Part shown: positions 1 through 10,187 of the stretch, piece after piece
Layout of the letters: each line of letters starts with the position of its first letter
Position numbering within the stretch: position 1 is the stretch's first letter
From: Magnolia sinica
Lineage: Eukaryota > Streptophyta > Magnoliopsida > Magnoliales > Magnoliaceae
Assembly: GCF_029962835.1 (NCBI RefSeq)
Contig: NC_080577.1
Coordinates: forward strand, 31,416,501 to 31,480,500
Direction of reading: 5' to 3'
Length of the DNA: 64,000 nucleotides
The notes under the pieces: generated by a model
Told to the model about the DNA's origin: nothing
The model's input: the letters and a program-made list of their open reading frames with translations, nothing else
Databases searched by the model: none
Program-made: the position numbers and the translations under genes

Positions 1-133
1 GGATGGATGGAACGCTCTGCTGCCTGCCGAGTTCAGGTGACTGGAGCGAGAAGTAAGGAGTTTTATCCCTGAAGCTAGGAATCAAGGTATGCCGGGAGGA
101 CAACCTTTCCAGCATTTTCCCAGAAATCAATTA
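1..133 (+). pseudogene. Tat-type Gypsy gag, 5' fragment before Sirevirus A
   Basis: This short stretch is the left half of a split Gypsy gag gene. Read across the Sirevirus A insertion, its frame continues at 39056, where a proline- and tyrosine-containing gag typical of plant Tat/Athila Gypsy elements follows. The join is supported by the 5-bp duplication AATTA at 129-133 and again at 39051-39055. The start of gag and the 5' LTR lie outside the window. Seen directly: the duplication and frame continuity. Known: this gag family packages the element's RNA. The assignment rests mainly on the right-hand half. Confidence 0.75.
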
Positions 134-605
134 TGTAAGTGCTATCTTGTAAATCTAGCGACCTGGATTGTCAAATTTTGTTGTGCCAAAATACTTTGGA
201 ATGTTTGACTTGTTTTGATAGATGGAAAGTTCACCTTCATTTCAAGATGAGCTTCGTGTTATCTACATCGACATTGAGTGTGTTACAATTGTGCATATTC
301 AACTACGAGAACAAGTTGAAGTACTCAAGTTCAAGCTTAAAGCTCAAGTTAAAACTTAAAGCTTAAGTTCAAGCTCAAATATATTTGATCAAGCTTAAGT
401 CTCAAGTCACATGCTCAAGACACAAGTTCGAGACACAAGCTCAAGTATACGAGGTCAAGCTTCATGTGCTTTAAAGTGACCTATCTACTGAAGTGTCCTA
501 TGTTTCTTATTTTAGGCTTTGCTTTGACTAGTCCTAGTCATGGTTCGACTAGTCCAGGCACTGGCTTGACCAGTCCAGAATTTTACTCAAAAAATTGGTT
601 ACAGT

Positions 606-870
606 TGTTTGGTCTTTGACCAGTTGAGTACCCTGCTCGACCGGTCATGGAGACCTTCTCGACCAATCGAGTAGGGCTCGACTCAAAGTCCAGCAACACA
701 ATTTTTATTCACTCGACTAGTCGAGTGCTGTGCTCGACCAGTCGAATTGGCCACTCGACCAGTCGGGCGAGCTACTCGACTAATCGAGAGTCTATTTTAT
801 CCGATCGCGCCAGAAAATTTGAAAATTGGTTCTGCTAGGACCAGTCGAGTCGAACCTTATACCAGTCGAG
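606..870 (+). promoter_or_regulatory. Cluster of CGAC..GTCG palindromes in the 5' LTR U3 of Sirevirus A
   Basis: Repeated imperfect palindromes such as CTCGACTAGTCGAG and CTCGACCAGTCGA occur many times upstream of the TATA box. Sireviruses are known to carry conserved palindromic repeats in the LTR, thought to bind regulatory proteins. The equivalent cluster in the 3' LTR is at about 37720-38070. The sequence is visible; the regulatory role is inferred. Confidence 0.7.
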
Positions 871-887
871 GGAACCAAATTGTAGCC

Positions 888-895
888 TATAAATT
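888..895 (+). promoter_or_regulatory. TATA box of Sirevirus A 5' LTR
   Basis: TATAAATT stands directly after the palindrome cluster and is conserved in the 3' LTR at 38078-38085. The position relative to the LTR start (about 750 bp) fits a U3/R boundary soon downstream. Confidence 0.65.
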
Positions 896-1857
896 GAGGA
901 CATTTCTTAGATTTTTTCATTCATTCCAAGCCAATTCAATTCATCACTTTGAGAGATTAGTCCCCACTATTGTGAAGCTATTTTGAGCTATTTATAAATT
1001 ATTTTAATAGCCTTTTGGTTTCTTAATTTCTTGATCTCTTGATTCCATTCTACTTAATATAAAGGAAATTTTGATTTAACCTTTTGTGAGATCCAAGAAA
1101 TTGAATCCAAGTAGCCTAAGGTTGAATTTAATTTAAAATTCATCTAGAACTAGAACCCCTTCTTCTGTGAGATTGAACATTAAACATCTTCATCTACAAA
1201 GAGGTAGTTCTACAGGCTATATTGAAGATCATTCATCGGATAAGTATATTTCATTTATTACATTGTGGTTTGTAAGATTGCCAGAAAATCTTTCATCTTG
1301 GTTTTGTCTGAGATAACCAGAAAATCTCAATGTGTGTGGGGTTTTTTAATTATGATAGCCCATTGAAAACACAATTGTAAAGGTTTTAAGGTGAACCTTG
1401 GAAAACCTTTTTTCTTAGTGAAAGTCGATATCCCGTGGGTTGTGGATATTGGGAGTGGAGTAGGGTGGCTGTTTGAGAACAGTTGGTATACACCCGAACC
1501 ACTATAATTCTCGAAGTTTGGATGATGATGATGATGATGTATGGATGTGCTGAATTTTGCATTTATTTTCATGTACATGTGGTGAATGTTGTAATAGCCT
1601 GATTCATTTCCTTTGCCTCTGCATCAGTTTGAGTTTTTGATACTTACCAACGTTCTAGAAATCAGGTTGTCCTACCTAAGCCATTGGTTTTTGGTGTAAG
1701 GTTATCCTTAGAACAACGTTTGCATCAACCTCTCAATATTGTGTATTTGAGGTTGTTTTATATTTCTGTTATCTGTGTTATCTTTCCATATTTTATTTTT
1801 ATTTAGTATAGTCCTATTCACTCCCCCCTCTAGGACTTGGGGCTCGCCCTTTTCAAG

Positions 1858-1869
1858 TGGTATTAGAGA
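1858..1869 (+). other. Primer-binding site (initiator tRNA-Met) of Sirevirus A
   Basis: TGGTATTAGAGA follows the LTR end by two bases. The usual plant Copia site, complementary to initiator tRNA-Met, is TGGTATCAGAGC, so this copy has changed at two positions. Confidence 0.8.
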
Positions 1870-1926
1870 CTAATAGCTCATTCCATTGGAATAATTTCCT
1901 GAGTTAAGTGATCTCGAGCTCCTAAT

Positions 1927-2971
1927 ATGTCAAATTTCAATTGCCTCTCTATTATTAGGCCACCACCATTTGATGACTCTAATTATGCTTATTAGAAAGC
2001 TAAGATGAGGATTTTTTTGAGGTCCATCGATGAGAGCGTGTGGCAAGCCAAAGTGACTAGATAGAACCCACTTACGTCTGAAGTTCTAGGCACCGATGGA
2101 ACTAAGACCATTAAAGAAACACCATATTATATGTGGATTACTCTTCAGAAAAATGAGAGCAGTGCCAATGCCAAAGCTTTAAATGCAATCACTTGTGCAC
2201 TATCACCAGATGAGTTCAAAAGAATTATATCTTGTGATACTACAAAATAAGCCTGAGATATCTTAGAAATGACACACTAGGGTGCGACTATTGTCAAAAA
2301 GTTAAAACTTTAAATCCTCACCACTAAGTTTGATGAAATACATATGGAAGAAAGTGAATCATTCATGGACTTCTATACTAAACTGAATGACATAGTCAAC
2401 TCAATGTGGGGTCTTAGAGATAACATCCCAGAAAATAAAGTTTGTGCAAAGATACTGCGCTCCCTTCCTGAGAGATTCAATTCCAAGGTGACAGTCATTC
2501 AGGAACTTCGAGACACGGATAATATGAGGGTGAAAGAGCTTGTTAGTTCCCTTCAAACTTACGAGTTGAATTTCAAGGCTCCTAAAGGTAAGTCTATAGC
2601 CCTTAAATCATCTAAATGTATTTCTCAAGATAATAGTAGTAATTCTGATTGTGAAAATTCAGAGGATGATACGGCCTTATTAGCTAAGAAGTTTTATAAG
2701 ATTTTTAAAAGCAAAAAGAGAGTCAATTTTCAAAAACCCTTTGAAAAGAAAAATGGTAAAACTAAAAATTGAAAATCACTAAAAGACAGCCAATGCTTCA
2801 ACTGCCATGAATATGGGCATCTCGCAAACAAGTGTCCAAAAAGGGACAAATCAAAGAAGAAAGGCATGTTGGCCACATGGGATGAATCGTCCTGCTTTGA
2901 AGCCTCTTCTGACTCAGATAATTCAGAACCTGAATCTACTAGTAAGGTCAAGGCATTAATGACTCTAGCCA
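1927..2971 (+). pseudogene. Sirevirus A gag, truncated and stopped
   Basis: Gag is the structural RNA-packaging protein of the element. The start codon is the first ATG after the primer site and matches the gag start of Sirevirus B. The first 350 bases contain several in-frame stops. A clean frame runs from 2344 to 2772, with the Copia gag (UBN2-type) pattern around LRSLPERFNSKV. After another stop, a CCHC zinc knuckle (C-FN-C-HEYG-H-LANK-C) is seen at about 2793-2834, followed by an acidic serine-rich tail. The gene ends abruptly at about 2971, where chromovirus LTR sequence begins. Compared with Sirevirus B, the rest of gag, the protease and the start of the integrase region are missing. 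Confidence 0.88.
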
Positions 2972-3100
2972 GACTTCGGTATGCAGGACCCGACTTAGGA
3001 TCGTGTGCAAACATCGGATACAGGTCGAGGGTTACCGGAATTCGACCGGGAGGACCGCGGAAGCCTATGGAACGGTATGGACTAGGATACGGGTCCTACA
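2972..3100 (-). repeat. Start of chromovirus 3' LTR, truncated
   Basis: The reverse complement begins TGTAGGACCC and matches the first 130 bases of the 5' LTR end at 10060-10187. The match stops at about 2972, where Sirevirus gag begins. A GCC shared by both sides at the junction suggests a microhomology-mediated deletion. Confidence 0.85.
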
Positions 3101-3233
3101 ACTCTCCCATTCAAATAAAAATTTCATCCTCAAAATTTACACAATCATTGCAAGTAAATATAACTCATAATAGAAGAGGAAACATGACATCGACATATAA
3201 AATCAAAGACAGTATACATGATACAACATATAA

Positions 3234-3320
3234 TCAATCATCAAAGAGATGGGGATAGCGCTCTCAAATCTCGGCCTCGCGCTCCCAAGATGCCTCATTA
3301 ACAGAATGGTGACCCTTACT
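3234..3320 (-). pseudogene. C-terminal end of chromovirus pol: chromodomain remnant
   Basis: On the minus strand a short frame reads NEASWEREAEI, a stop, then ERYPHLFDD and a stop. This is the typical last turn of the chromodomain in Tekay/Del-type chromoviruses (EATWERE followed by RYPxLF). Chromodomains guide integration to heterochromatin. It is all that remains of pol, so a deletion of several kb lies between here and gag. The internal stop is a decay mutation. Confidence 0.75.
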
Positions 3321-3479
3321 AAACCTCAAATCATGGATCAGAAATGATCGAAACTAGGATACCTTGCAACCTCACCATCTCACTAATGACTAATCTAACA
3401 GATGGTCCTAATGCCTGGTTGCGCAAATCGTCGGTGACTCCTGACAATTGAGGGTCCTGTAGAGCTGCATAAAACCTGC

Positions 3480-4480
3480 CCTAGGTCTGCTGGGGAGGTG
3501 TATGTCCCCCCCAAAGAGGTCGTTGCTGCTGAAAATGGGGGCACTCATGCTTACGATGCCCCGTCTCACAACATCTGAAGCAAGCGCCCGTAAACGGTCT
3601 CTTTGGTAATGCTGAAGGTGTTGTTGGCGCTTGAAAGGATGGACGGTTCCTGTGCCTCTGCGGCCGTCGACGTTGCTACTGCTAGATACTACCAAAGGGG
3701 GTCTTCTTCTTTCGGTCTCCTCTGTGGTCACGAACCCTCTGCGAATCGTTCCATTCTGCCTCATAAATCTGGGCCCTCTGAACTACCTGCTCAAAGGTTT
3801 GGAGCATGTATCTGACGACACGACTCCTAAGGCCAAAACGTAAGCCGTTCTTAAAACGGCAGGCCTTTCACTCCTCATCATTAACTAAATACAGCGTGAA
3901 CCTTGATAGCGCCACAAAATGAGCCACATACTGTGCCACAGACATGTCCCCTTGCATCAGAGTCTCGAACTCTAACGCTCTCTAACGACGAATGTGGTCA
4001 GAAAAGTACTGCTGCTCGAATCGATCAATAAAATCGTCCCATGTTCAGACAAAATTAGGCCCTGCAACACGAGAAACGGAAGTCCACCAGTGCTCGGCCT
4101 CACCCTGGAGAAGAAATACTATCAACCGGACTCGCTGCTGGGTCGTACATGCCATCATGTCAAAAATCTTTTTCACATCGGAGCGCCATCTCTCGCCTGC
4201 TATCGGATCTGGCTCGCCCTGGAAACGCGGAGGATCGAGCTGTTCGAACTCTCGAAAGAGGACGCTCGTGTGCTCTTGCTCTGCCTAGGCTAGCGAAACA
4301 ACAGGGTACTTGTCCTGTCCCTGAAGCACAGTCGTCACAGCCTATAACGTCTGCTGTAACTGGGAGGCGCTTATAGGTACGGTCGGATCCCCACAAGTCT
4401 CAGGTGGAGGAACGACATCCTCAGGCTGGGGAATAAGGATCTCTAGGGGTGGAGCGGGAGTCGCTCGGGATGTCCTATAG
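3480..4480 (-). pseudogene. Chromovirus gag remnant
   Basis: The minus strand carries a Retrotrans_gag domain: a segment with AEHWWTSV and FVWTWDDFIDRFEQQYF (about 4100-4020), then QGDMSVAQYVAHF (about 3960-3920), and downstream a CCHC zinc knuckle C-FR-C-CETG-H-RKHE-C (about 3585-3540). These are the standard parts of Tekay/Del-type gag. Several stops and frame changes break the reading frame, for example near 3985, 3870 and 3690. The start is not certain; an upstream proline-rich stretch in the same frame begins about 4440-4480. It follows the primer-binding site directly, as expected. Confidence 0.8.
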
Positions 4481-4663
4481 GAAAGGATAAGACGCCAATC
4501 AATCTTGAGAATCTCTCGAATACACGCACGTTAAGAGTTTATAACAGAAGATCGCTAAGTTATTCGAACTCAAGATCTAATTATTCTAAGTTCTTGACAA
4601 TCATAGAGTATAAGTTAGCTATCAGTAGATATGTGATGTTATCCTCAGGTATTCCCAAGTTAT

Positions 4664-4675
4664 GCTCTGATACCA
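4664..4675 (-). other. Primer-binding site of the chromovirus
   Basis: On the minus strand TGGTATCAGAGC, the perfect complement of the initiator tRNA-Met 3' end, lies five bases after the LTR end GGGCGTGACA. This fixes the LTR end at 4681 and the direction of the element. Confidence 0.92.
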
Positions 4676-6559
4676 ACTTCTGTCACGCCCCAAACTTGGA
4701 AAACAGGCTCACAAAATTCCCGATCACCAAGTTTGGTGCCGACAACCTCCGTAGTATCCCATTCTCGGCTCTCAGCATCCATACGCTAGATTCTGATCCT
4801 GGGATCCTACAAGGAGGATTTTCCAAAGTACATTTATTCGTAATAAGCATAACCACAAGTTTACCTAAATCGCAACATCATCATCATATATCCACTAATA
4901 TAAACATTTGAATACAATACTGAAAGGAAAATACATATGTCAAAATCAAAGCTCCAGAAGTCAGCTACATGCCCCAAGCTCCACGCTGCTGCAACCTAAC
5001 ATCACCTACATGTATCTATCGTGCATAAGCTTATAGAAAGCTTAGAGGGTGGTGTAAGTGTGTGACCGATATATGCGTGCTCAGAATGTAATATTAGAAT
5101 AAATGGAAATACCGGTAAGTCCGCGAACCATACAATATCAGAGTAGGCAGAAGTACTGACAAGTCCTAAAGAAATATCATCAACCTAATCCAGGATATGC
5201 AATGAAAGGATATAACAAGCCAATGTCATATACTGAGAAAGTAATGTACGTCAGTTATGCAATGCGGAGACATAATGAGTCAAATATCAAATACCGATGA
5301 TACAATACTATATGCAATTCTGAAGAACTACAATTACCATCAGCCTCATCTAGGTCATATGAATGTAGAAACATAGCAACCCAAAAATACCATATGCTGA
5401 GGATGTAATGCAATATGTAATATTTGATGCGAATGAAATGACCAAGTTGCAGTGTGAAGTCCGGATGATAGTATGTGGTGTCACAGGCTATGGGGCCTAT
5501 CACAAAGGACTTCTATCCAAACTAGTCCTATACATAAAATTGGATAGATAGACTCAATGTGGTAAATTCCTGATCTCAGGTTAGTCGCACGCCCCAACCG
5601 AAATCCTAGCCATTGCAAAAGTACACGTAACAAATAGTTGTGCACCACCAGCCTGAGTGGATAGTGAATAAATGAATGGATAAATATGCAACTCCTGCTC
5701 CACAAATCAATACTGTACATCTTTGGGATCATCAGCGGGGTCTAGTACACTCCAACCTGGCTATCGCCCTAACCGGACGCCTAGCCCAGCGAGTGAAAAA
5801 GACCTCACTACTCGCCTACCAGTAGTATACCAATGCCTACCCAGCTCGTCGATAGTGGACCCATTTGGGAGCTGGTCAAACTCAGCCTAGCTTATAGCCC
5901 CCTCACTCGGGCAGATAAGGCCACACCCCTCCCAACTGACCATGACACATTGAGAGACGTGGCCTATTGGTATTCGACACTCGGGCTCTCATGTATCCAC
6001 TCGGTCTAGACGTTGGGGCGTCTCCTGGCCTCGGAAGTTTAGGGACTTTCACTCAAGGACATCCAAAGTGCCTATATGCTCGAACTAAATATTTTCGGTG
6101 TCCCATCTAGCTATTCATGACATGCCCGTGGAGGCTACGACCCTTATGTCGCTAAGTCATACAGTAATCACAACAAACAATGTAAGATGCATGAGTCGTA
6201 CAATCCTATTATGCATCAATCCTGCGCATACCGTGCACTCATGTGAGATAATCTCCGCCTATCAGGGAGTCTCATAACAACCTGTCCAATGACATATGCA
6301 ATGTCAACCACATCTCATAATAAACATGCAGATGATGCATGTGGGTATGTACATGATGCTATGCTGTCACATACTCATAATCGGTATCGACAATCGGCAC
6401 TGATAATCAGCATTGATAATCGGCCTCGATAATCGGAATCGGTCTCGATAATCAGAATCGGCCTTGATGAGAATGGGCCTAACAAGGCCTAAGGGAAGGT
6501 CACAATATAGACATTCAACCATCATTGCCCCTCAATGTGGACATTTAACCAACATTGCT

Positions 6560-7790
6560 GTAAGGAGTGGCCCACATCGAGCCAAACATTGAGTGGGCCC
6601 ATGGCCTCATACAAGGGCCTAATATATATCGCAATGGGTCTCAAACAAGGGTGACATACACAACAGGTGGACCCTGCACATATGCCTCAAGTACATTGCA
6701 CGGGCCACAACTCACGGGCCTCAAATACAACAAGTGGGCGCATCAATGGGCTGCACCAATGGACCTCATATACGCAATAGGTGGGCCTTGCTCATGTGCC
6801 TCAAATACAACATGTGGGCCCTATACATGGGTCTCGTATACATCAAATGGGCTAGTATCTGGGTCTCGAATACATCAAATGGGCCACGTTTCATGGGCCT
6901 AATACATGTCACAATGGGCTGCATGATAAGGGCCTAATACACATCATAAGGGGCCTCGTGTTCTTCAAGTCGGGCCTCATCATATGGGCCTAATATACAC
7001 TACATATGGGCCTCAAATATACATTAAGTGGGCCGCATCAATGGGTCATAAATACATCACATGGGACTGATTCAAAGGCCATAAATACATCACGATGGGC
7101 CTTACACAAGGCCTTATCATATTGGGGTGGGCCTTGCACATTCTAATGGGCTCCATACACATCATCTGGGACTACGTTGTAGCCAAAATGGATGGACGGT
7201 GTGGCTATGAAGTACCTCAAAGTGGGTCCCACTGTCAAATGGGCGGTGAGAATATTACGCATACATCATGGTGGGCCACACCTGTTTAACAAACAGAATG
7301 GACAACGTGGTTGAAAATACATAACGTCAAGGTGTGCTCCACGGCAGACGGACAGTGTAGAATACATTACTTAATCAAGGTGGGTTCCACCTGCCCACAC
7401 ACGTCACACGTGTGGGGTGGGCTCACTCTATCAAACAAATGGACGGTATGAATAGAACGCATACGTCAGGTGGAGTCCCACCATCCTTTGCTGATGGATG
7501 GTGTGGATATAAAATAGGTGGATGACATGGAATAAAATACATACATCAAAGGTGGGACCCATGTACACATGGACCACCAACACATACATTAAGGTGGCTC
7601 CACATTCATCAGGATCCATCATCCCAAACACATGGACGGTGAGGATATACAACACATCAAGGTGGGTTTCAACAACGGGCCTTGTACACATCAAGGTGGG
7701 CCTCAACAACAAGCCTCATATATCCCATCGGCCCTTATCAAATGGGCCCCAAGTACATCACATCGGGCCTTACCAAATGGGCCAAAACAG
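6560..7790. repeat. Imperfect array of GGGCC-containing units inside the chromovirus LTR
   Basis: Units of about 25-40 bases such as ATGGGCCTCAAATACATCA recur dozens of times with much variation. A related array occurs in the solo LTR at about 44880-45130 on the opposite strand, so it belongs to the LTR family. Confidence 0.75.
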
Positions 7791-7794
7791 ATGG

Positions 7795-7990
7795 GCCGGT
7801 ACAAATGGGCCAAGATGAATAGGCCGAGTTGACTAGGCTAAGTCGAATAGGCCGAGTCAAATGGGCTGAGTTGAATAGGCCAAGTCAAATAGGCCGAGTC
7901 AAATGGGCCGAGTTAAATAGGCCGAGTCAGATATGCCGAGTCAAATGGGTCGAGTTGAATAGGCCGAGTCGAATAAGCCGAGTCCAATAC
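7795..7990. repeat. Minisatellite with unit near AATAGGCCGAGTCAA
   Basis: About a dozen units of 14-16 bases (AATAGGCCGAGTCAA and close variants) lie in tandem. It is a local expansion within the chromovirus LTR; I did not see it in the solo LTR copy. Confidence 0.85.
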
Positions 7991-8689
7991 ATCATGCATT
8001 CATTACAAGGGATTATTATGGTACATAAAAAAATGAATCATATCCAAAGGATCATAAGGACCATACCACAAATGACAATGGTGACAATGATTTCCACCGT
8101 TAAATTTCTAGTGGGCCCACCATAGTATTTATTTTCCATCCATACTGTTCATAAGGTCATAAGGACCTGAACAGGGAAGGAAAACAAATATTATATTGAA
8201 TCAAAACTTCTATAACCCAAAGGGGTTTCAAGGGTGGGTGTTCAACACCACTATTTTTTGTAGGGTGGTCCACTTGATATTAGATCTGTCTTATTTTTAG
8301 TCTCAAGCCCAAGGATGAGCTCACCAAATGTATAGATGGTTTGGATAAAATACATGCCACATGGTGCGCCCACGTCCAATCTGATGGATGGCTGAATATA
8401 TAATACATGCATCAAAAGAGGGCCCACCGTCCCACCATATGGACGGTGTGGATAAGACCCAAACATCACGTGTGGCCCCTCAAAATTGGATGGACGGTAA
8501 GGATACAGCACACGCATCATGGTGGGGCCGCATGCATGTCAAACGGATGGATGGCATGGTTCACATCACGATGGGCTCCACCCGTAAGATGGATGGACGG
8601 CTTGGATGACATGCCTGCTGCACCGTCCAGCAACTGGACGGTGCAGATGTAACATACATCATGGTGCGGTCCACGTAGTGGCTCACCAT

Positions 8690-9090
8690 AACATATATAA
8701 CATAATATAATATATTATAATATAACATATCATAAAGAAAAGCCATCGTCCAGAGAGTTTGATGATCTGGATGGTGCAGATCAGATGCATATATCCTGGT
8801 GGGTCCAAACGTGTGGCCCACTAATATAATATTCTTAATATATTATATATTATATTATATAAAATTATATATTATATATGTCTGCATGGCAGCAGACTAC
8901 CCATCTCACCATCCAGATGCATCTAGACAGTGTAAGTATCAAGATAAAGGTGGGTCCCATGTAGTAGTGGCCCACCACATCATTCATATCATATGTAATA
9001 TATTATATTATATAGTATATAAATATATAATATGCATTATATATATGCGTGTGTGTATATATATATATATATATATACACACATGTGTGT
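8690..9090. repeat. AT-rich stretches with a TG/TA/CA hairpin
   Basis: Three patches (8690-8730, 8820-8880, 8990-9090) are nearly pure TA. The last holds GTGTGTATAT...ATATACACAC around an (AT)n core at 9055-9078 and can fold into a long hairpin. No genes are seen. Confidence 0.8.
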
Positions 9091-9680
9091 GTGTGGCCGT
9101 GTAAATGGCAGCATCCAGCGTCCAGGGACGCTGGACGGCCTGGATAAAAGGGGGCACACCCCACCAGTAGGCCCCACATGGACGGTTTGGGTGGCCCTAC
9201 GCAACATGGCGGCCCCACGTCAGGTGGGCCACACTCTTGGATCAAGCTGATATTTGTGTTTTTCCTTCGTTTGGGCCCGTCTAAACGGACTGCCATGTGG
9301 GCCACTCGGTGGACAGCATGGATAAAATATATACTTCGTGGTGGGCCACACACACACACCATCCATACAAGAGAGAGAGAAAGAAAAAGAGAGAAACAGT
9401 GAGACAGAGGGACCTCGCCACTATGGGCCCCTCTCTACATTGCATACATTAATGTGGGTCCCACAACAAGTGGGCCCTAAAATCTAAAATCAACGGTGGA
9501 TCACCCACCTAGCGGCCTTCTTCTTTAGCTACTAGGACTTTTATGCTCATTGCCTTCAACTTTAATGGAGATTGATGGTGATTGGAAGGTTGAGATGGGA
9601 GATGAGAAGGTGGGCTATGCTTAGTACTTGGGAGAGAGGAGCTTGGAAGTTAGAGCTCTCATGGGATTTGCAAAATTGTT

Positions 9681-9706
9681 AGAGAGAGAGAGAGAGAGAG
9701 AGAGAG
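9681..9706. repeat. (GA)n microsatellite in chromovirus LTR
   Basis: A pure AG run. The matching place in the solo LTR (about 43060-43080) carries the complementary CT run, so it is ancestral to the family. Confidence 0.9.
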
Positions 9707-10187
9707 GAGTGATGGGATGATATGGGATGGGTGTTGTAAGGAAAGGAGATGGAGAGGTAAGGTTTAATTTGAAATTTGGAAAAAGAGAGATGGGTAGGGA
9801 GAGAGAGAGTGTGTTGACTTGGGAAAAAGGAGCTATGGATTGCTTGTACTTGAGGTATGGAGTATACTTGACTTGATTGATTTATTAATTGATGAGACAT
9901 GTTGTAGAGATTCCCTTGAAATTCGCAATGCGCGGCGTTTTTCTCCAAATGAATGTGGGCTCACATCTTCTAGCCTGGGTATCAAATCGGTGCGTGGGTC
10001 ACAGCGTTGGAACTGTGGTGACGGCGTGGTCGCTAGGATATAAGTTTCGGGTCGAGCCGACTTCGGTATGCAGGACCTGGCTTAGGATCGCACGCAAACG
10101 TCTGATACAGGTCGAGGGTTGTCGAAATTTGATCGGGAGGACTGCGGAAGCCTATCGAGCGGTACGGACTAGGATATGGGTCTTACA

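Larger units (their letters stand above)
134..1855 (+). repeat. 5' LTR of Sirevirus A
   Basis: The LTR begins TGTAAGTGCTAT and ends with CTTTTCA, the usual TG...CA ends. It aligns over its length with the repeat at 37171-39050. The copy here is about 160 bp shorter; the 3' copy has extra sequence near 37600-37690 and extra repeats near 37280 and 37400. A histidine-codon-like (GAT)n run lies near 1520. It holds a palindrome cluster and a TATA box, annotated separately. Confidence 0.95.
2972..10187 (-). mobile_element. Internally deleted chromovirus (Ty3/Gypsy, Tekay/Del-like)
   Basis: On the minus strand the order is a complete 5' LTR (10187 down to 4681), primer-binding site, gag, a remnant of the chromodomain, a short tract, and the first 129 bases of the 3' LTR (3100 down to 2972). 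Most of pol is missing between gag and the chromodomain. The right end abuts Sirevirus pol at 10188. On the left both the rest of the 3' LTR and about 1.1 kb of Sirevirus are gone, so the target-site duplication cannot be checked. The LTR family also occurs at 42620-46604 and 63797-64000. Confidence 0.85.
4681..10187 (-). repeat. 5' LTR of the chromovirus, 5.5 kb
   Basis: The minus strand begins TGTAAGACCC at 10187 and ends GGGGCGTGACA at 4681. The solo LTR at 42620-46604 matches at both ends and in the middle (for example 5750-5950 against 45700-45980, reverse complement). At 5.5 kb this LTR is unusually long; the excess over the 4-kb solo copy lies mostly in GGGCC-rich repeat arrays. No coding region is supported inside it. 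Confidence 0.88.

Noticed and set aside
3603..3843. Plus-strand frames over the chromovirus gag region
   Set aside because: The minus strand shows a zinc knuckle and gag domain here; the plus-strand frames are shadows.
9032..9362. Open frames across the (AT)n/(GT)n hairpin in the chromovirus LTR
   Set aside because: They are products of dinucleotide repeats with no domain and are not conserved in the solo LTR.
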